Source: Thalassolituus sp. UBA1087
GTDB taxonomy: Bacteria; Pseudomonadota; Gammaproteobacteria; Pseudomonadales; Oceanobacteraceae
Assembly (NCBI GenBank): GCA_002314145.1
Contig: DCCG01000026.1
Coordinates: forward strand, 1-35,652
Reading direction: 5' to 3'
DNA: 35,652 nt
The notes under the pieces were generated by a model. That model saw only the letters and a program-made list of their open reading frames with translations, made no database searches and was not told where the DNA came from. This document shows positions 8,314-14,575 of this stretch, one piece after another; position 1 is the stretch's first letter, and each line of letters begins with the position of its first letter. Both the position numbers and the translations under genes were made by a program.

Positions 8314-8591
8314 AAAACCCCCTATCCATGACGAAGATGATTTGCAGCGCTATGGCGCAGGGATCACCCCCCTTTTAACTTACGTGTTACAGGTACGTAA
8401 TTTCAGGCGCTGCCGCTGGCCGCCCGCGCTACGCTTGGCTGACCAGCGCTCAGCGCTGAATATTCTGCTGCTACGCAGCGGTGACCATGGGGATGCTGTC
8501 GCCCCCATACCCCAGACAGTGAGGGATACTGCGTCCCCTACGGCCTGTGGCCTACCCCAGCGGTTAATCAATAAAAAGGAATACCCAACCA
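8314..8591 (-). other. Hairpin-rich intergenic region: candidate phage origin and packaging signal
   Basis: This 278-base gap between zot and rep is the only long non-coding stretch in the morphogenesis-replication half of the phage, where inoviruses keep their (+) origin and packaging signal. It holds several short perfect hairpins: TTACGT/ACGTAA (8380-8385, 8395-8400), CAGCGC-TCA-GCGCTG (8444-8458), GCTGC-TAC-GCAGC (8467-8479) and GGGA/TCCC (8523-8537). A 70-codon frame (ATG at 8594, overlapping the zot stop) crosses it, but its composition looks like translated hairpins. Origin and packaging functions are inferred from position. Confidence 0.55.
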
Positions 8592-9728
8592 TCACCCAGC
8601 ATCCCCCCGGGCTCCTGAGGAATTAGAATCAGTCATTAAATCAGAAAGAAAATCGCGCCTTTCATTTTGACGGGATTCACATACAGCAATATAAAAACGG
8701 TTTTTCTGAGAGATACGGACAAGGCACTGTGATACGGGGGTGACCTGATAACCGGCATCACGAAGCTGTCCAGGCGTAAGGTCCGCATAACCATCACCGA
8801 ACACAGCACGGAGCTCATAACGAATATCAGGAAAAACACCGGCGTTATAAGTTATAAAGACCCGATCCGCATCATCAAGAAAATCAGACAGATCAGGTTC
8901 AACAGGAATGGCTTTAACTGGCTTAAACCGGTCGGATGGTGCAGGTTTAGCATCTTGAGTTACTGACTCAGAAACAGGAGCATCTGAACCAGCAAAAGGA
9001 GATTCATTAAGAAAACTATTAAAGCCGAAATAAGCAAAAAACAAACAAGCCACCAAGGCAACGCCCAGCATTTTAAGCTTAGCGCCTTTGAGAACATTAA
9101 AACGCCCATCTGCGCGAGTCTCATCACCAGCACCGACCGTGCTCTTCGTATGACTTTTATATAATTGATATACATCCTTTTTAAACCTTCCCGGAATTTC
9201 ACGCTCACGACGAGCAATAGGCGGGGACGGACCTGTAACAGGACCACCATAGACATCAACCCGGTACATTTTTGACGCGCCAACCTTAGATAACTTGCTA
9301 ACGCGGTAAGTAGTCTCAACAAGGTTACGCATAAAAGATGCTATCTGAGACAGGTCCTGAGTAACGAGAACAACCTCTGTCGAAAATCCATCATCACCGA
9401 CAACATGACGATGCTCAGCAAAGAAGGTTTTGTCAGTCTGCCGTAACCGATTGGCGTTAGTGCCTGCGGGCCATATGCGCCAACACTCATCAATAACAAT
9501 AATGGCCCCCGCTTCAAAATCGGTGGACCACCAATTTTCATTATCAATAATTTCCTGTGAATCAAACTGCACCGGCGCCATACCGAACCGTTCTAGAAAG
9601 AGCTCTGTATTACAGGGGATATTGGTATAAACGAGCCGGTGATTCTTACAGGCGGGGATAATGACATTCTCTACAACGCCATAGCTTTTACCATGCCCGG
9701 GCAAGCCGGTATAAGCCGATATACTCAT
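8592..9728 (-). CDS. zot: Zot-like assembly ATPase (pI-type)
   Basis: Inner-membrane ATPase that drives extrusion of filamentous phages. Residues 1-12 give MSISAYTGLPGHGKSYG with the Walker A GLPGHGKS; the Walker B-like AIIVIDECWRIWP follows near residue 85. A single membrane segment (KMLGVALVACLFFAYFGF) near residue 240 separates the cytoplasmic ATPase from a periplasmic tail of about 120 residues. ATG 9728 overlaps the upstream stop as TAATG; the longer in-frame extension lies wholly inside the previous gene. The product is 378 aa. Confidence 0.93.
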   Translation of the reverse strand: MSISAYTGLPGHGKSYGVVENVIIPACKNHRLVYTNIPCNTELFLERFGMAPVQFDSQEIIDNENWWSTDFEAGAIIVIDECWRIWPAGTNANRLRQTDKTFFAEHRHVVGDDGFSTEVVLVTQDLSQIASFMRNLVETTYRVSKLSKVGASKMYRVDVYGGPVTGPSPPIARREREIPGRFKKDVYQLYKSHTKSTVGAGDETRADGRFNVLKGAKLKMLGVALVACLFFAYFGFNSFLNESPFAGSDAPVSESVTQDAKPAPSDRFKPVKAIPVEPDLSDFLDDADRVFITYNAGVFPDIRYELRAVFGDGYADLTPGQLRDAGYQVTPVSQCLVRISQKNRFYIAVCESRQNERRDFLSDLMTDSNSSGARGDAG

Positions 9729-10057
9729 TACCCGACCACCGGCAACCGACGAATAATAAAGCGAATGGTATAAGCAGTAACGATAATGCCCATACCGGTA
9801 TCCAACTGTAATGACTGTGCAAACCAAGCGACAGATGAAGGAATGTGCAAAGAGCCCACATTCTGCATAAAGTCGGGAACAGGAATAGCTTCAATAACCG
9901 CGGCCATACCGTTTAAAATTTTCTCAAAAACCCAGAGTGCAAAACTGGATAGTTGATCCTGAACCCAGCCCCCCAGGCATGAAAGATCATATACTTCACA
10001 ACTATCTGCAGGTGGCTCTGTTTCATACCCGGGCTGATCAAAATTAACATCTGACAT
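9728..10057 (-). CDS. DUF2523-family minor coat protein (pVI-like)
   Basis: A 109-aa protein with a short polar N-terminus holding two Cys (DSCEVYDLSCLGG) and hydrophobic segments ending in GMGIIVTAYTIRFIIRRLPVVG. That ending is typical of DUF2523 proteins, which occupy the pVI position between the adhesin and Zot. It probably caps the virion end with the pIII-like protein. GGGGG lies 7 bases before the ATG and the stop overlaps the zot start. Confidence 0.85.
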   Translation of the reverse strand: MSDVNFDQPGYETEPPADSCEVYDLSCLGGWVQDQLSSFALWVFEKILNGMAAVIEAIPVPDFMQNVGSLHIPSSVAWFAQSLQLDTGMGIIVTAYTIRFIIRRLPVVG

Positions 10058-10058
10058 G

Positions 10059-11441
10059 TCAAGCCCCCATTATTATCCGAAAGCCTATGATGGTAAAAAT
10101 AACCAACATCACGGACGAAATAATGCCTTTAATGTCATTCATAATCTGACAATGTATGTCAGTTGATATAGTTGCATTAATAGGACGAGGAAGAGTGACG
10201 GACAATGATGGACAACTGCCATTATCCATTCTAAAAACATCGACTAACTGATCACCGGACTGGACTAAGGGTGACTCTGATATACGATGTTGAAAATTAG
10301 AAGCAGCTTCACCGAAAGTCTCAGCGCCTGTTGAGAATTTACCGGGCAATTCACCGGTGAACTCTTCAGAGTCATCAGAAGAACCACCGCCCGTATTACC
10401 ACCGCCAGTATCACCGCCACCAGTGTCGCCACCCGAATCGCCGCCACCGGTATCACCACCGCCAGTATCGCCGCCGTCACCATTATCGGGACCGTCACCG
10501 CCGCCGGAACCGCCATTCCCCCAGTCCCCGGAAGGTGCTATGCAGGTCCCTACACCGCCGGGCTCAGTAGGTGGTATCCATGAATAGCCCTGCTCTGTCG
10601 GACAAACAGAGCCGTCTGGCTGCGTACCACCACCAGAATCGCCGCCACCAGAATCGCCGCCACCAGAATCGCCGCCACCAGAATCACCGCCACCGGTTCC
10701 ACCACCGGAATCGCCGCCACCGGAATCGCCGCCACCGGTACCACCACCATTATCACCACCGCCAGTATCACCGGGATTGCTGCCGGAATTGTCCCCAGGA
10801 CCAACATCATCGGAACCCGGGCAATAGTTATAAACCATAGCGACGCAATGAGTGCCATCAGGGCGGCAGTTATAAACGGTTTTCTCATAACACCCAGGGT
10901 TATCAGGATCAGGGCCGCAAGAATCCATAGGATTACCCGGTGCGAAATCATCACAAGGATCAGGATCTGGGTCTGGGTCTGGATCAGGGTCTGGGTCTGG
11001 GTCTGGGTCTGGGTCTGGGTCTGGGCCACCGGGATCAGGACTAGCGCACTGAAACCCTGTCGAAGTCGTTACAAGATCACCCTGATTGCAGGAGGGGGTA
11101 CAAACCTGACCTTCAGGGCAATTGGGATCAGGAATAGGATTAGTACACATATTCCCTTCCGGGCAGTTTGGGTCAGGCTGAGGGCAATAATCCTGCTGAA
11201 CGCAATCTACCTGATAAAAAGTCCGTCCATCAGACTGCTCTTCAGAGCCTAAAACGGCACAAACAAAGCCGGAAGAAGCAGGACCATTCAACCACTCATC
11301 AGTTACTTTAGACGTCACACGCCCCCCTTCAGCTGAATAACCATAAGGGCAAAGATCATCCAATGACTCAGCAAAAACAGAAGGAGACAGGCTTAATAAA
11401 AAACCGAAAATGATATAAATATAAGAAGCCATCTTGTTCAT
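10059..11441 (-). CDS. pIII-like attachment protein with Asp-Pro and Gly-rich repeats
   Basis: A 460-aa minor coat/adsorption protein by position and build. It has a Sec signal (cleavage expected near SVFA-ES), a Cys-rich N-terminal part (PNCPEGNMC and PNCPEGQVC pairs), an Asp-Pro dipeptide run (about residues 138-160), a second Cys module, and two long Gly-rich linkers of GGGDS/GGGDT units flanking a small PTEQGYSWIPP module. The C-terminus has a conserved-looking domain and one membrane anchor (GIISSVMLVIFTIIGFRIIMG). Ff pIII uses similar Gly-rich linkers between receptor-binding domains. The host receptor, probably a pilus, is not known. Confidence 0.85.
   Translation of the reverse strand: MNKMASYIYIIFGFLLSLSPSVFAESLDDLCPYGYSAEGGRVTSKVTDEWLNGPASSGFVCAVLGSEEQSDGRTFYQVDCVQQDYCPQPDPNCPEGNMCTNPIPDPNCPEGQVCTPSCNQGDLVTTSTGFQCASPDPGGPDPDPDPDPDPDPDPDPDPDPDPCDDFAPGNPMDSCGPDPDNPGCYEKTVYNCRPDGTHCVAMVYNYCPGSDDVGPGDNSGSNPGDTGGGDNGGGTGGGDSGGGDSGGGTGGGDSGGGDSGGGDSGGGDSGGGTQPDGSVCPTEQGYSWIPPTEPGGVGTCIAPSGDWGNGGSGGGDGPDNGDGGDTGGGDTGGGDSGGDTGGGDTGGGNTGGGSSDDSEEFTGELPGKFSTGAETFGEAASNFQHRISESPLVQSGDQLVDVFRMDNGSCPSLSVTLPRPINATISTDIHCQIMNDIKGIISSVMLVIFTIIGFRIIMGA
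10382..10500 (-). repeat. Gly-rich tandem repeat array 1 in the adhesin gene
   Basis: Imperfect 12-18 base units encode GGGDTGGGDSGG-type linkers near the C-terminal half of the pIII-like protein. Such arrays change length by slippage. Confidence 0.75.
10628..10755 (-). repeat. Gly-rich tandem repeat array 2 in the adhesin gene
   Basis: At least four near-identical 15-base units (plus strand CCACCAGAATCGCCG) encode GGDSG repeats, followed by variant units. This is the second flexible linker of the adhesin. Confidence 0.8.
10958..11027 (-). repeat. Hexanucleotide repeat encoding Asp-Pro run
   Basis: Tandem GGTCTG units on the plus strand (with a few GGATCA variants) encode about a dozen consecutive Asp-Pro dipeptides. 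The six-base unit keeps the frame when copy number changes. Confidence 0.85.
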
Positions 11442-11518
11442 GGTTTAATCCAGTTAAAAAATAGAAAAGCTGTTACCAGACCAGAAACAAAGAAAGAGAA
11501 GTAATAAAGATCAAGCAT
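11438..11518 (-). CDS. 26-aa hydrophobic peptide (pVII/pIX-size candidate)
   Basis: The frame starts at ATG 11518, directly after the coat terminator's T tract, and its TGA overlaps the adhesin ATG as ATGA. The peptide begins MLDLYYFSFFVSG and ends FFNWIKP: one membrane span with an acidic N-terminus and basic C-terminus, the charge layout of filamentous coat peptides. Ff pVII and pIX are of similar size. No clear ribosome site is visible, which lowers confidence. Confidence 0.45.
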   Translation of the reverse strand: MLDLYYFSFFVSGLVTAFLFFNWIKP

Positions 11519-11544
11519 AAAAACAGGGGCCGGGCCCAGCCCCT
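11519..11544 (-). terminator. Terminator between coat gene and adhesin gene
   Basis: On the minus strand AGGGGC and GCCCCT arms (11525-11530, 11539-11544) enclose an eight-base GC-rich loop and are followed by GTTTTT. Inoviruses commonly place a terminator right after the major coat gene so that coat mRNA is abundant. Confidence 0.8.
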
Positions 11545-11555
11545 CTCCAGGCACG

Positions 11556-11699
11556 TTAGCGACGAATAGCGCTGAGCAACATACTTACACCACGGTATGT
11601 GATGTACGGAACCGCCAGAGCGGCACCCAGTGCACCGAGACCTGTCACAAGTGGCGAGAAATCCGCCGCTGTGGTAATTGCAGTAATTGCAGTTTCCAT
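11556..11699 (-). CDS. Major coat protein candidate (pVIII-like, 47 aa)
   Basis: A 47-aa frame too short for routine ORF cut-offs, starting METAITAITTAADFS and ending YRGVSMLLSAIRR. It has a short amphipathic N-terminus with acidic residues, a central hydrophobic stretch (GLGALGAALAVPYI) and a basic C-terminus: the exact build of mature filamentous coat proteins (46-50 aa). No cleavable signal peptide is encoded. AAGGG lies 9 bases before the ATG and a terminator follows. The position after the ssDNA-binding gene and before the adhesin matches pVIII. Confidence 0.8.
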   Translation of the reverse strand: METAITAITTAADFSPLVTGLGALGAALAVPYITYRGVSMLLSAIRR

Positions 11700-11705
11700 A
11701 GTTTT

Positions 11706-11918
11706 TTACCCTTTCAGAAGTTTAAGTAAAATGGCAACACCAAGTGCAGCCGAGAGAGGAACAACGGGCAGTAAAAATCCTGCACCGAAGTATTGAACAG
11801 CCGTCTCAGGAGACAGCTGCGTTATGTCGAACGGAGGGGTATACGTCGTAACTACCCAACCGCCCGGACATTCCAGCGCGCTTGTAATTTCACCATCACA
11901 AACGAGCATAAAACTCAT
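11706..11918 (-). CDS. Small phage membrane protein (pVII/pIX position)
   Basis: A 70-aa protein if translation starts at ATG 11918 (TAAGG ten bases upstream); a TTG at 11924 is the alternative. The N-terminal half is polar with two Cys (LVCDGEI, LECPGGW); the C-terminal half is one hydrophobic helix (GAGFLLPVVPLSAALGVAILLKLLKG). It lies between the ssDNA-binding-like gene and the coat gene, where inoviruses keep small virion proteins. I recognise no named family. Confidence 0.7.
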   Translation of the reverse strand: MSFMLVCDGEITSALECPGGWVVTTYTPPFDITQLSPETAVQYFGAGFLLPVVPLSAALGVAILLKLLKG

Positions 11919-11920
11919 GA

Positions 11921-12214
11921 TCAAGACGCCTTACGGGAAGGCTGTTCTTTAATGATTGAAAGGCAATGCTGAACAGTTTTGCCGCCCTGAGTCTTATTGA
12001 TCACTGTCAGCTTCACGTTCATTGGGTAATCAGCCGGATTCTGTGACAGGGAATCAACAACGACCTGCTCACAGGTCATCTTGGCCGGCACAAAACCACG
12101 ATACATAGGGTTGGTCGGATCACTGTTCAGAACGAACAGCTGGTTAATGCGGTTGCCGTTATCCGGCTGAAAAGTCATACCACCGACGAGAGTTACAGGC
12201 ATCTCAAATTGCAT
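11921..12214 (-). CDS. Probable phage ssDNA-binding protein (pV-like)
   Basis: A 97-aa soluble protein in the position of the gene V-type ssDNA-binding protein that coats progeny genomes before assembly. It is rich in beta-type segments (MPVTLVGGMTF, YPMNVKLTVINKTQGGK) and has a basic tail. I chose ATG 12214 because GAGG lies 8 bases upstream; ATG 12220 is only two bases from that site. The function comes mainly from gene order and size. Confidence 0.6.
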   Translation of the reverse strand: MQFEMPVTLVGGMTFQPDNGNRINQLFVLNSDPTNPMYRGFVPAKMTCEQVVVDSLSQNPADYPMNVKLTVINKTQGGKTVQHCLSIIKEQPSRKAS

Positions 12215-12246
12215 AGTCATATCCTCTTTATAAGCCCTCTGATGTT

Positions 12247-12537
12247 TCACCCGACCGCGAGAGCATGACGGACGGAGTTATTCGGCCCGGTAAATGGAGC
12301 CTCTTTAATAAATCGGGAGAGTCGTTGTTCATTGAGATCAATACGCACCTGATTGGCGAAGCGTTTAACGTCGTCCAGGGGTTGATCTGAGAGAACAAGC
12401 CAGAGCAGGTAACGAAGGGAAACTTCCGGCATATGAGCAGTTTCATTGCGGAAGGTGGCGCGGAATTCGTCGAGCAGACAAACCTCATCGACTGGGAGCA
12501 GTTCTTCCTGAAGCGGTATAGGCGATTGCATAGCCAT
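12247..12537 (-). CDS. Phage hypothetical protein, first gene of the leftward operon
   Basis: A 96-aa acidic, mostly helical protein with no membrane segment, containing PEVSLRYLLWLVLSDQPLDDV. AGGGG lies 7 bases before the ATG. It is the promoter-proximal gene of the structural operon, just inside the operator region shared with the divergent repressor-like gene, so a regulatory or early role is possible. No family is recognised. Confidence 0.65.
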   Translation of the reverse strand: MAMQSPIPLQEELLPVDEVCLLDEFRATFRNETAHMPEVSLRYLLWLVLSDQPLDDVKRFANQVRIDLNEQRLSRFIKEAPFTGPNNSVRHALAVG

Positions 12538-12660
12538 TTAGATTCCCCTTGCCCAAGGCCCCTACGCTTTGAGAAATCAGCGCTTTCGGATACATTGGAC
12601 GGTTACGAACGTTTAACCGGGTGCTGCAACACCCTGACAGGAATCACAATAGGAGAATGA

Positions 12661-12692
12661 CCAATTATTTGCAATAAAAGCCAAATAATTGG
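12661..12692. promoter_or_regulatory. Operator palindrome at the phage early switch
   Basis: CCAATTATTTG (12661-12671) and CAAATAATTGG (12682-12692) are perfect 11-bp inverted arms with a 10-bp spacer. It lies between divergent genes (12537 leftward, 12711 rightward), 18 bases before the repressor-like ATG. A repressor dimer bound here would control both. Confidence 0.75.
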
Positions 12693-12710
12693 TTAATTTT
12701 ATTTTTTTAT

Positions 12711-12989
12711 ATGTCGACGCCTCTTGATAGATTTTTGCTACTTCTTGAAGTGGAAGGAGTAAAACTCCCATGGCTTGAAGAGAGAACAGGGATAAAACGA
12801 AAAAGGTGGGCAACTGTGAAAGCAGGAAGCGTAGAAATGCGTGCAGCGGAAACAGAGGCTTTAGCCAAATTATGGCCAGAGTATGGCTACTGGTTAGCAA
12901 CTGGAGAAGAACTGCCTGAAGCCGGGCAAATCAGTCCAATGACAAAGCGGGAGCAGAAAAGGCTAAAGCCAACCCCCAAGGCTGGCTGA
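12711..12989 (+). CDS. Phage repressor-like HTH protein
   Basis: A 92-aa protein whose first 60 residues fit a lambda-repressor-type helix-turn-helix (LPWLEERTGIKRKRWATVKAG), followed by PEYGYWLATGEELPEAG, a pattern common in XRE-family phage regulators, and a basic tail. No ribosome site precedes the ATG, only a T-rich stretch, so a leaderless mRNA is possible as for some phage repressors. It is divergent from the structural operon across a palindromic operator, so it is the best candidate for the lysogeny switch. Confidence 0.75.
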   Translation: MSTPLDRFLLLLEVEGVKLPWLEERTGIKRKRWATVKAGSVEMRAAETEALAKLWPEYGYWLATGEELPEAGQISPMTKREQKRLKPTPKAG

Positions 12990-13035
12990 TTGCATACAGA
13001 GCCGCGATCAGGTGGAAGCGTTAGCGGCTCACACC

Positions 13036-13356
13036 CTACGGACGAAATGTACGGCAATAAATTTTCTCTTCGATGCGGTACTTATCCCGCAACTCACCAC
13101 CGGTAAGACGCTTCTGCTTTTTAGCGTACTTACATTTCTGCTTAAAAAGCTTGTACGCATCCATACGGCAATGCCTGTATTTCCAATGGTGTTTAGCGTA
13201 GCGAGAGCAAACATCATACAACTTATAATTGGAATCCCATTTCCACGTTATTCGTGGGCGGAAACAAGAAGACTCAGTCGTACAGTTAGACCCTGCATGG
13301 ACATAGAAAGAAATCAATAAACCTATAATAATCAATGACTTACTCAACTCAAACAT
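13036..13356 (-). CDS. Secreted basic Cys-rich protein of the provirus
   Basis: About 106 aa. The N-terminus MFELSKSLIIIGLLISFYVHA is a Sec signal peptide with cleavage likely after VHA. The mature part is strongly basic (many Lys, Arg, Tyr, His) and has six Cys, enough for three disulfides. I chose ATG 13356; AAAAGG directly abuts it, and a TTG at 13377 is an alternative that keeps the signal. It is an isolated minus-strand gene between the repressor-like gene and the toxin-antitoxin operon, a typical place for a lysogenic conversion gene. No family is recognised. Confidence 0.65.
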   Translation of the reverse strand: MFELSKSLIIIGLLISFYVHAGSNCTTESSCFRPRITWKWDSNYKLYDVCSRYAKHHWKYRHCRMDAYKLFKQKCKYAKKQKRLTGGELRDKYRIEEKIYCRTFRP

Positions 13357-13463
13357 CCTTTTCAAGTATACACGCAACTAATAATAACATTATCATGAAC
13401 AGAAAAAGACGAAGCCCTAAAGCAAGTTACAATCACTTACAAAATTTCTAAATCCAATATAGA

Positions 13464-13504
13464 CATGTACAATGTACATGATATATTAAGGTACATTGTA
13501 CATG
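13464..13504. promoter_or_regulatory. Toxin-antitoxin operator and promoter
   Basis: CATGTACAATGTAC (13464-13477) and GTACATTGTACATG (13491-13504) are perfect 14-bp inverted arms separated by 13 bp. A plausible promoter overlaps it: TAGACA (13460-13465) and TATATT (13482-13487), 16 bases apart. This is the expected layout for autorepression by a HigA-type antitoxin. Confidence 0.85.
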
Positions 13505-13512
13505 GAGAGCAA

Positions 13513-13833
13513 ATGTTTACATTCATTGAACTGAGTGGTTTCAGCAAACACAGAGCTGAATTATTAGAAGATGATGAGTTCAGAGAAATGCAGAAAGCTC
13601 TCATTGTAAACCCTGAGCTAGGGAACGTCATCAAAGGTACAGGAGGGTTCAGAAAGCTCCGCTGGTCGAGGCCCGGAAAGGGAAAAAGTAGCGGAGTTAG
13701 AATCATCTATTACAACCGATCGGCAATTAGTGGAAAACTATATTTAGCCCTGATCTATGCGAAGAATGAAGCCGACAACATTACAAACGAACAAAAAGCC
13801 ATGCTGAAACAAGTAGCTGATCAGCTTAGCTAA
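13513..13833 (+). CDS. higB: RelE/HigB-type toxin
   Basis: A 106-aa ribosome-dependent mRNA interferase-type toxin by family. Conserved features are GTGGFRKLRW, GKGKSSGVRIIYY and LALIYAKNEADN, all typical of the HigB/RelE group. ATG 13513 is preferred because GGAGA lies just upstream; the longer frame starting at 13465 would begin inside the operator. The toxin gene precedes the antitoxin gene, as in higBA systems, with 10 bases between them. Confidence 0.88.
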   Translation: MFTFIELSGFSKHRAELLEDDEFREMQKALIVNPELGNVIKGTGGFRKLRWSRPGKGKSSGVRIIYYNRSAISGKLYLALIYAKNEADNITNEQKAMLKQVADQLS

Positions 13834-13843
13834 GGAGTACACG

Positions 13844-14164
13844 ATGAAAGACGAACTGTTTAATGACCTGCTTACAAGCGCTAAGGAAATGGTATCCATT
13901 GAAAAAGGATACAAAGAACCAGCTAAAGAAGACAGCCATAGCTACGATCTGTTAGATGTAAAAGCCATCCGCGAAGCAGCTGGAAAAAACAGAGATGAGT
14001 TCGCACTCATACTGGGAATCAGTGCTGAAACAATAAAGAGCTGGGAAACAAAGCGTCGCAACCCAACGGGACCAACACAGAAACTTCTGCGCCTAATACA
14101 AATCAATCCAGAAAAGATGATCAATGTATTAGAAGAAGACACTGATTTTAAACAACAAGCATAA
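13844..14164 (+). CDS. higA: HigA-type antitoxin (XRE family)
   Basis: A 106-aa antitoxin with a C-terminal helix-turn-helix (FALILGISAETIKSWETKRRNPTGP) and an N-terminal part (LLTSAKEMVSIEKGY) probably involved in toxin neutralisation. AAGGAG lies shortly before the ATG. It should bind the palindrome at 13464-13504 to repress its own operon. The pair may stabilise the provirus or exclude other phages. Confidence 0.88.
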   Translation: MKDELFNDLLTSAKEMVSIEKGYKEPAKEDSHSYDLLDVKAIREAAGKNRDEFALILGISAETIKSWETKRRNPTGPTQKLLRLIQINPEKMINVLEEDTDFKQQA

Positions 14165-14181
14165 TCCCCTTCCGGAATAGC

Positions 14182-14210
14182 GAGCCTGTCACAGCAAAAG
14201 AGACAGGCTC
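14182..14210. terminator. Terminator between higA and the 43-aa gene
   Basis: GAGCCTGTC (14182-14190) and GACAGGCTC (14202-14210) form a perfect 9-bp stem followed by TTCTTCT on the plus strand. It separates convergent genes. Confidence 0.75.
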
Positions 14211-14221
14211 TTCTTCTAAAC

Positions 14222-14353
14222 CTAATCGTTCTTTTTATGCTTATGCGGTTTTAACCCGGGTGTATTACCGGGAGTTTGCTTATTATCTCTTCGACGGCGA
14301 TCTGGTTTACCTGTAGATTTAGCAATCGGTTTTGGACCTGGCTTGATACCCAT
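14222..14353 (-). CDS. 43-aa basic peptide of the provirus
   Basis: The frame opens with a very good ribosome site (GGAG, 5-base spacer) and reads MGIKPGPKPIAKSTGKP, then a four-Arg run, and ends HKHKKND. It is highly basic and rich in Pro and Gly, with no membrane segment. It converges with higA across a terminator and lies just inside attR. A nucleic-acid-binding role is possible but not shown. No family is recognised. Confidence 0.6.
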   Translation of the reverse strand: MGIKPGPKPIAKSTGKPDRRRRDNKQTPGNTPGLKPHKHKKND

Positions 14354-14463
14354 AGCAACTCCACATATTTATTGAAAATTTATCTACAAGATTGCAATTT
14401 ACATAATAACGACACCCACTCAAACAATATTTTCAGATACTAATACTATCGCACTAAAAGTAC

Positions 14464-14508
14464 TTCATAATGCTGGGGTCGGCAGTTCAAGTCTGCCCAT
14501 AGCCACCA
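14464..14508 (+). other. attR: displaced tRNA-Met 3' half
   Basis: It starts with the 17-bp core TTCATAATGCTGGGGTC and ends CATAGCCACCA, the tRNA 3' end. The T arm reads GGCAG-TTCAAGT-CTGCC, differing from the intact tRNA at four base pairs, all compensated. There is no 5' half, so it is not a functional gene. It doubles as the left end of a second, truncated element. Confidence 0.88.
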
Positions 14509-14517
14509 CGTATTCCG

Positions 14518-14563
14518 AACCCTGCCCGGTTAGCAAACACTAACTTGGCGGGGTTTCTTTTTT
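14518..14563 (+). terminator. Terminator behind the attR tRNA half
   Basis: Imperfect long stem from AACCCTGCCCGGTTAG and CTAACTTGGCGGGGTT with loop CAAACA, ending in a T-rich tract. It shares the GGTTAG/CTAACTTG core with the terminator at 5047-5087, showing common descent of the two element ends. Confidence 0.82.
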
Positions 14564-14575
14564 GGAATGGAAGCC

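Larger units (their letters stand above)
4992..14480. mobile_element. Filamentous-phage (inovirus) provirus integrated in tRNA-Met
   Basis: The ends are a 17-bp identical core (4992-5008 and 14464-14480) within the tRNA anticodon arm. Between them lie about 9.5 kb with a tyrosine integrase, Rep, Zot, DUF2523, a pIII-like adhesin, a coat-like peptide, an ssDNA-binding-like protein, a repressor-like gene and a toxin-antitoxin pair. Structural genes are all on the minus strand in the order usual for inoviruses. Base composition is more AT-rich than in the flanking host genes. Apart from the frameshifted cargo gene, all core genes look intact, so it could still be active. Confidence 0.92.

Noticed and set aside
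8380..8594. 70-codon minus-strand frame overlapping the zot stop (TGATG)
   Set aside because: It crosses the hairpin cluster and reads like translated palindromes; I left it as an alternative view of the non-coding region rather than a gene.
10357..10840. Plus-strand Pro-rich and His/Arg-rich frames
   Set aside because: They are translations of the antisense strand of the Gly/Asp repeats in the adhesin gene.
10958..11027. Regular GGTCTG repeats as a possible CRISPR array
   Set aside because: The unit is six bases without spacers and encodes Asp-Pro in frame, so it is a coding microsatellite.
13465..13512. Upstream start for the toxin gene
   Set aside because: It would place the first codons inside the 14-bp operator arms; the ATG at 13513 has a proper ribosome site and matches family length.
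14464..14508. A second functional tRNA-Met
   Set aside because: Only the 3' half is present; sequence upstream of the core (14420-14463) does not form acceptor or D arms.
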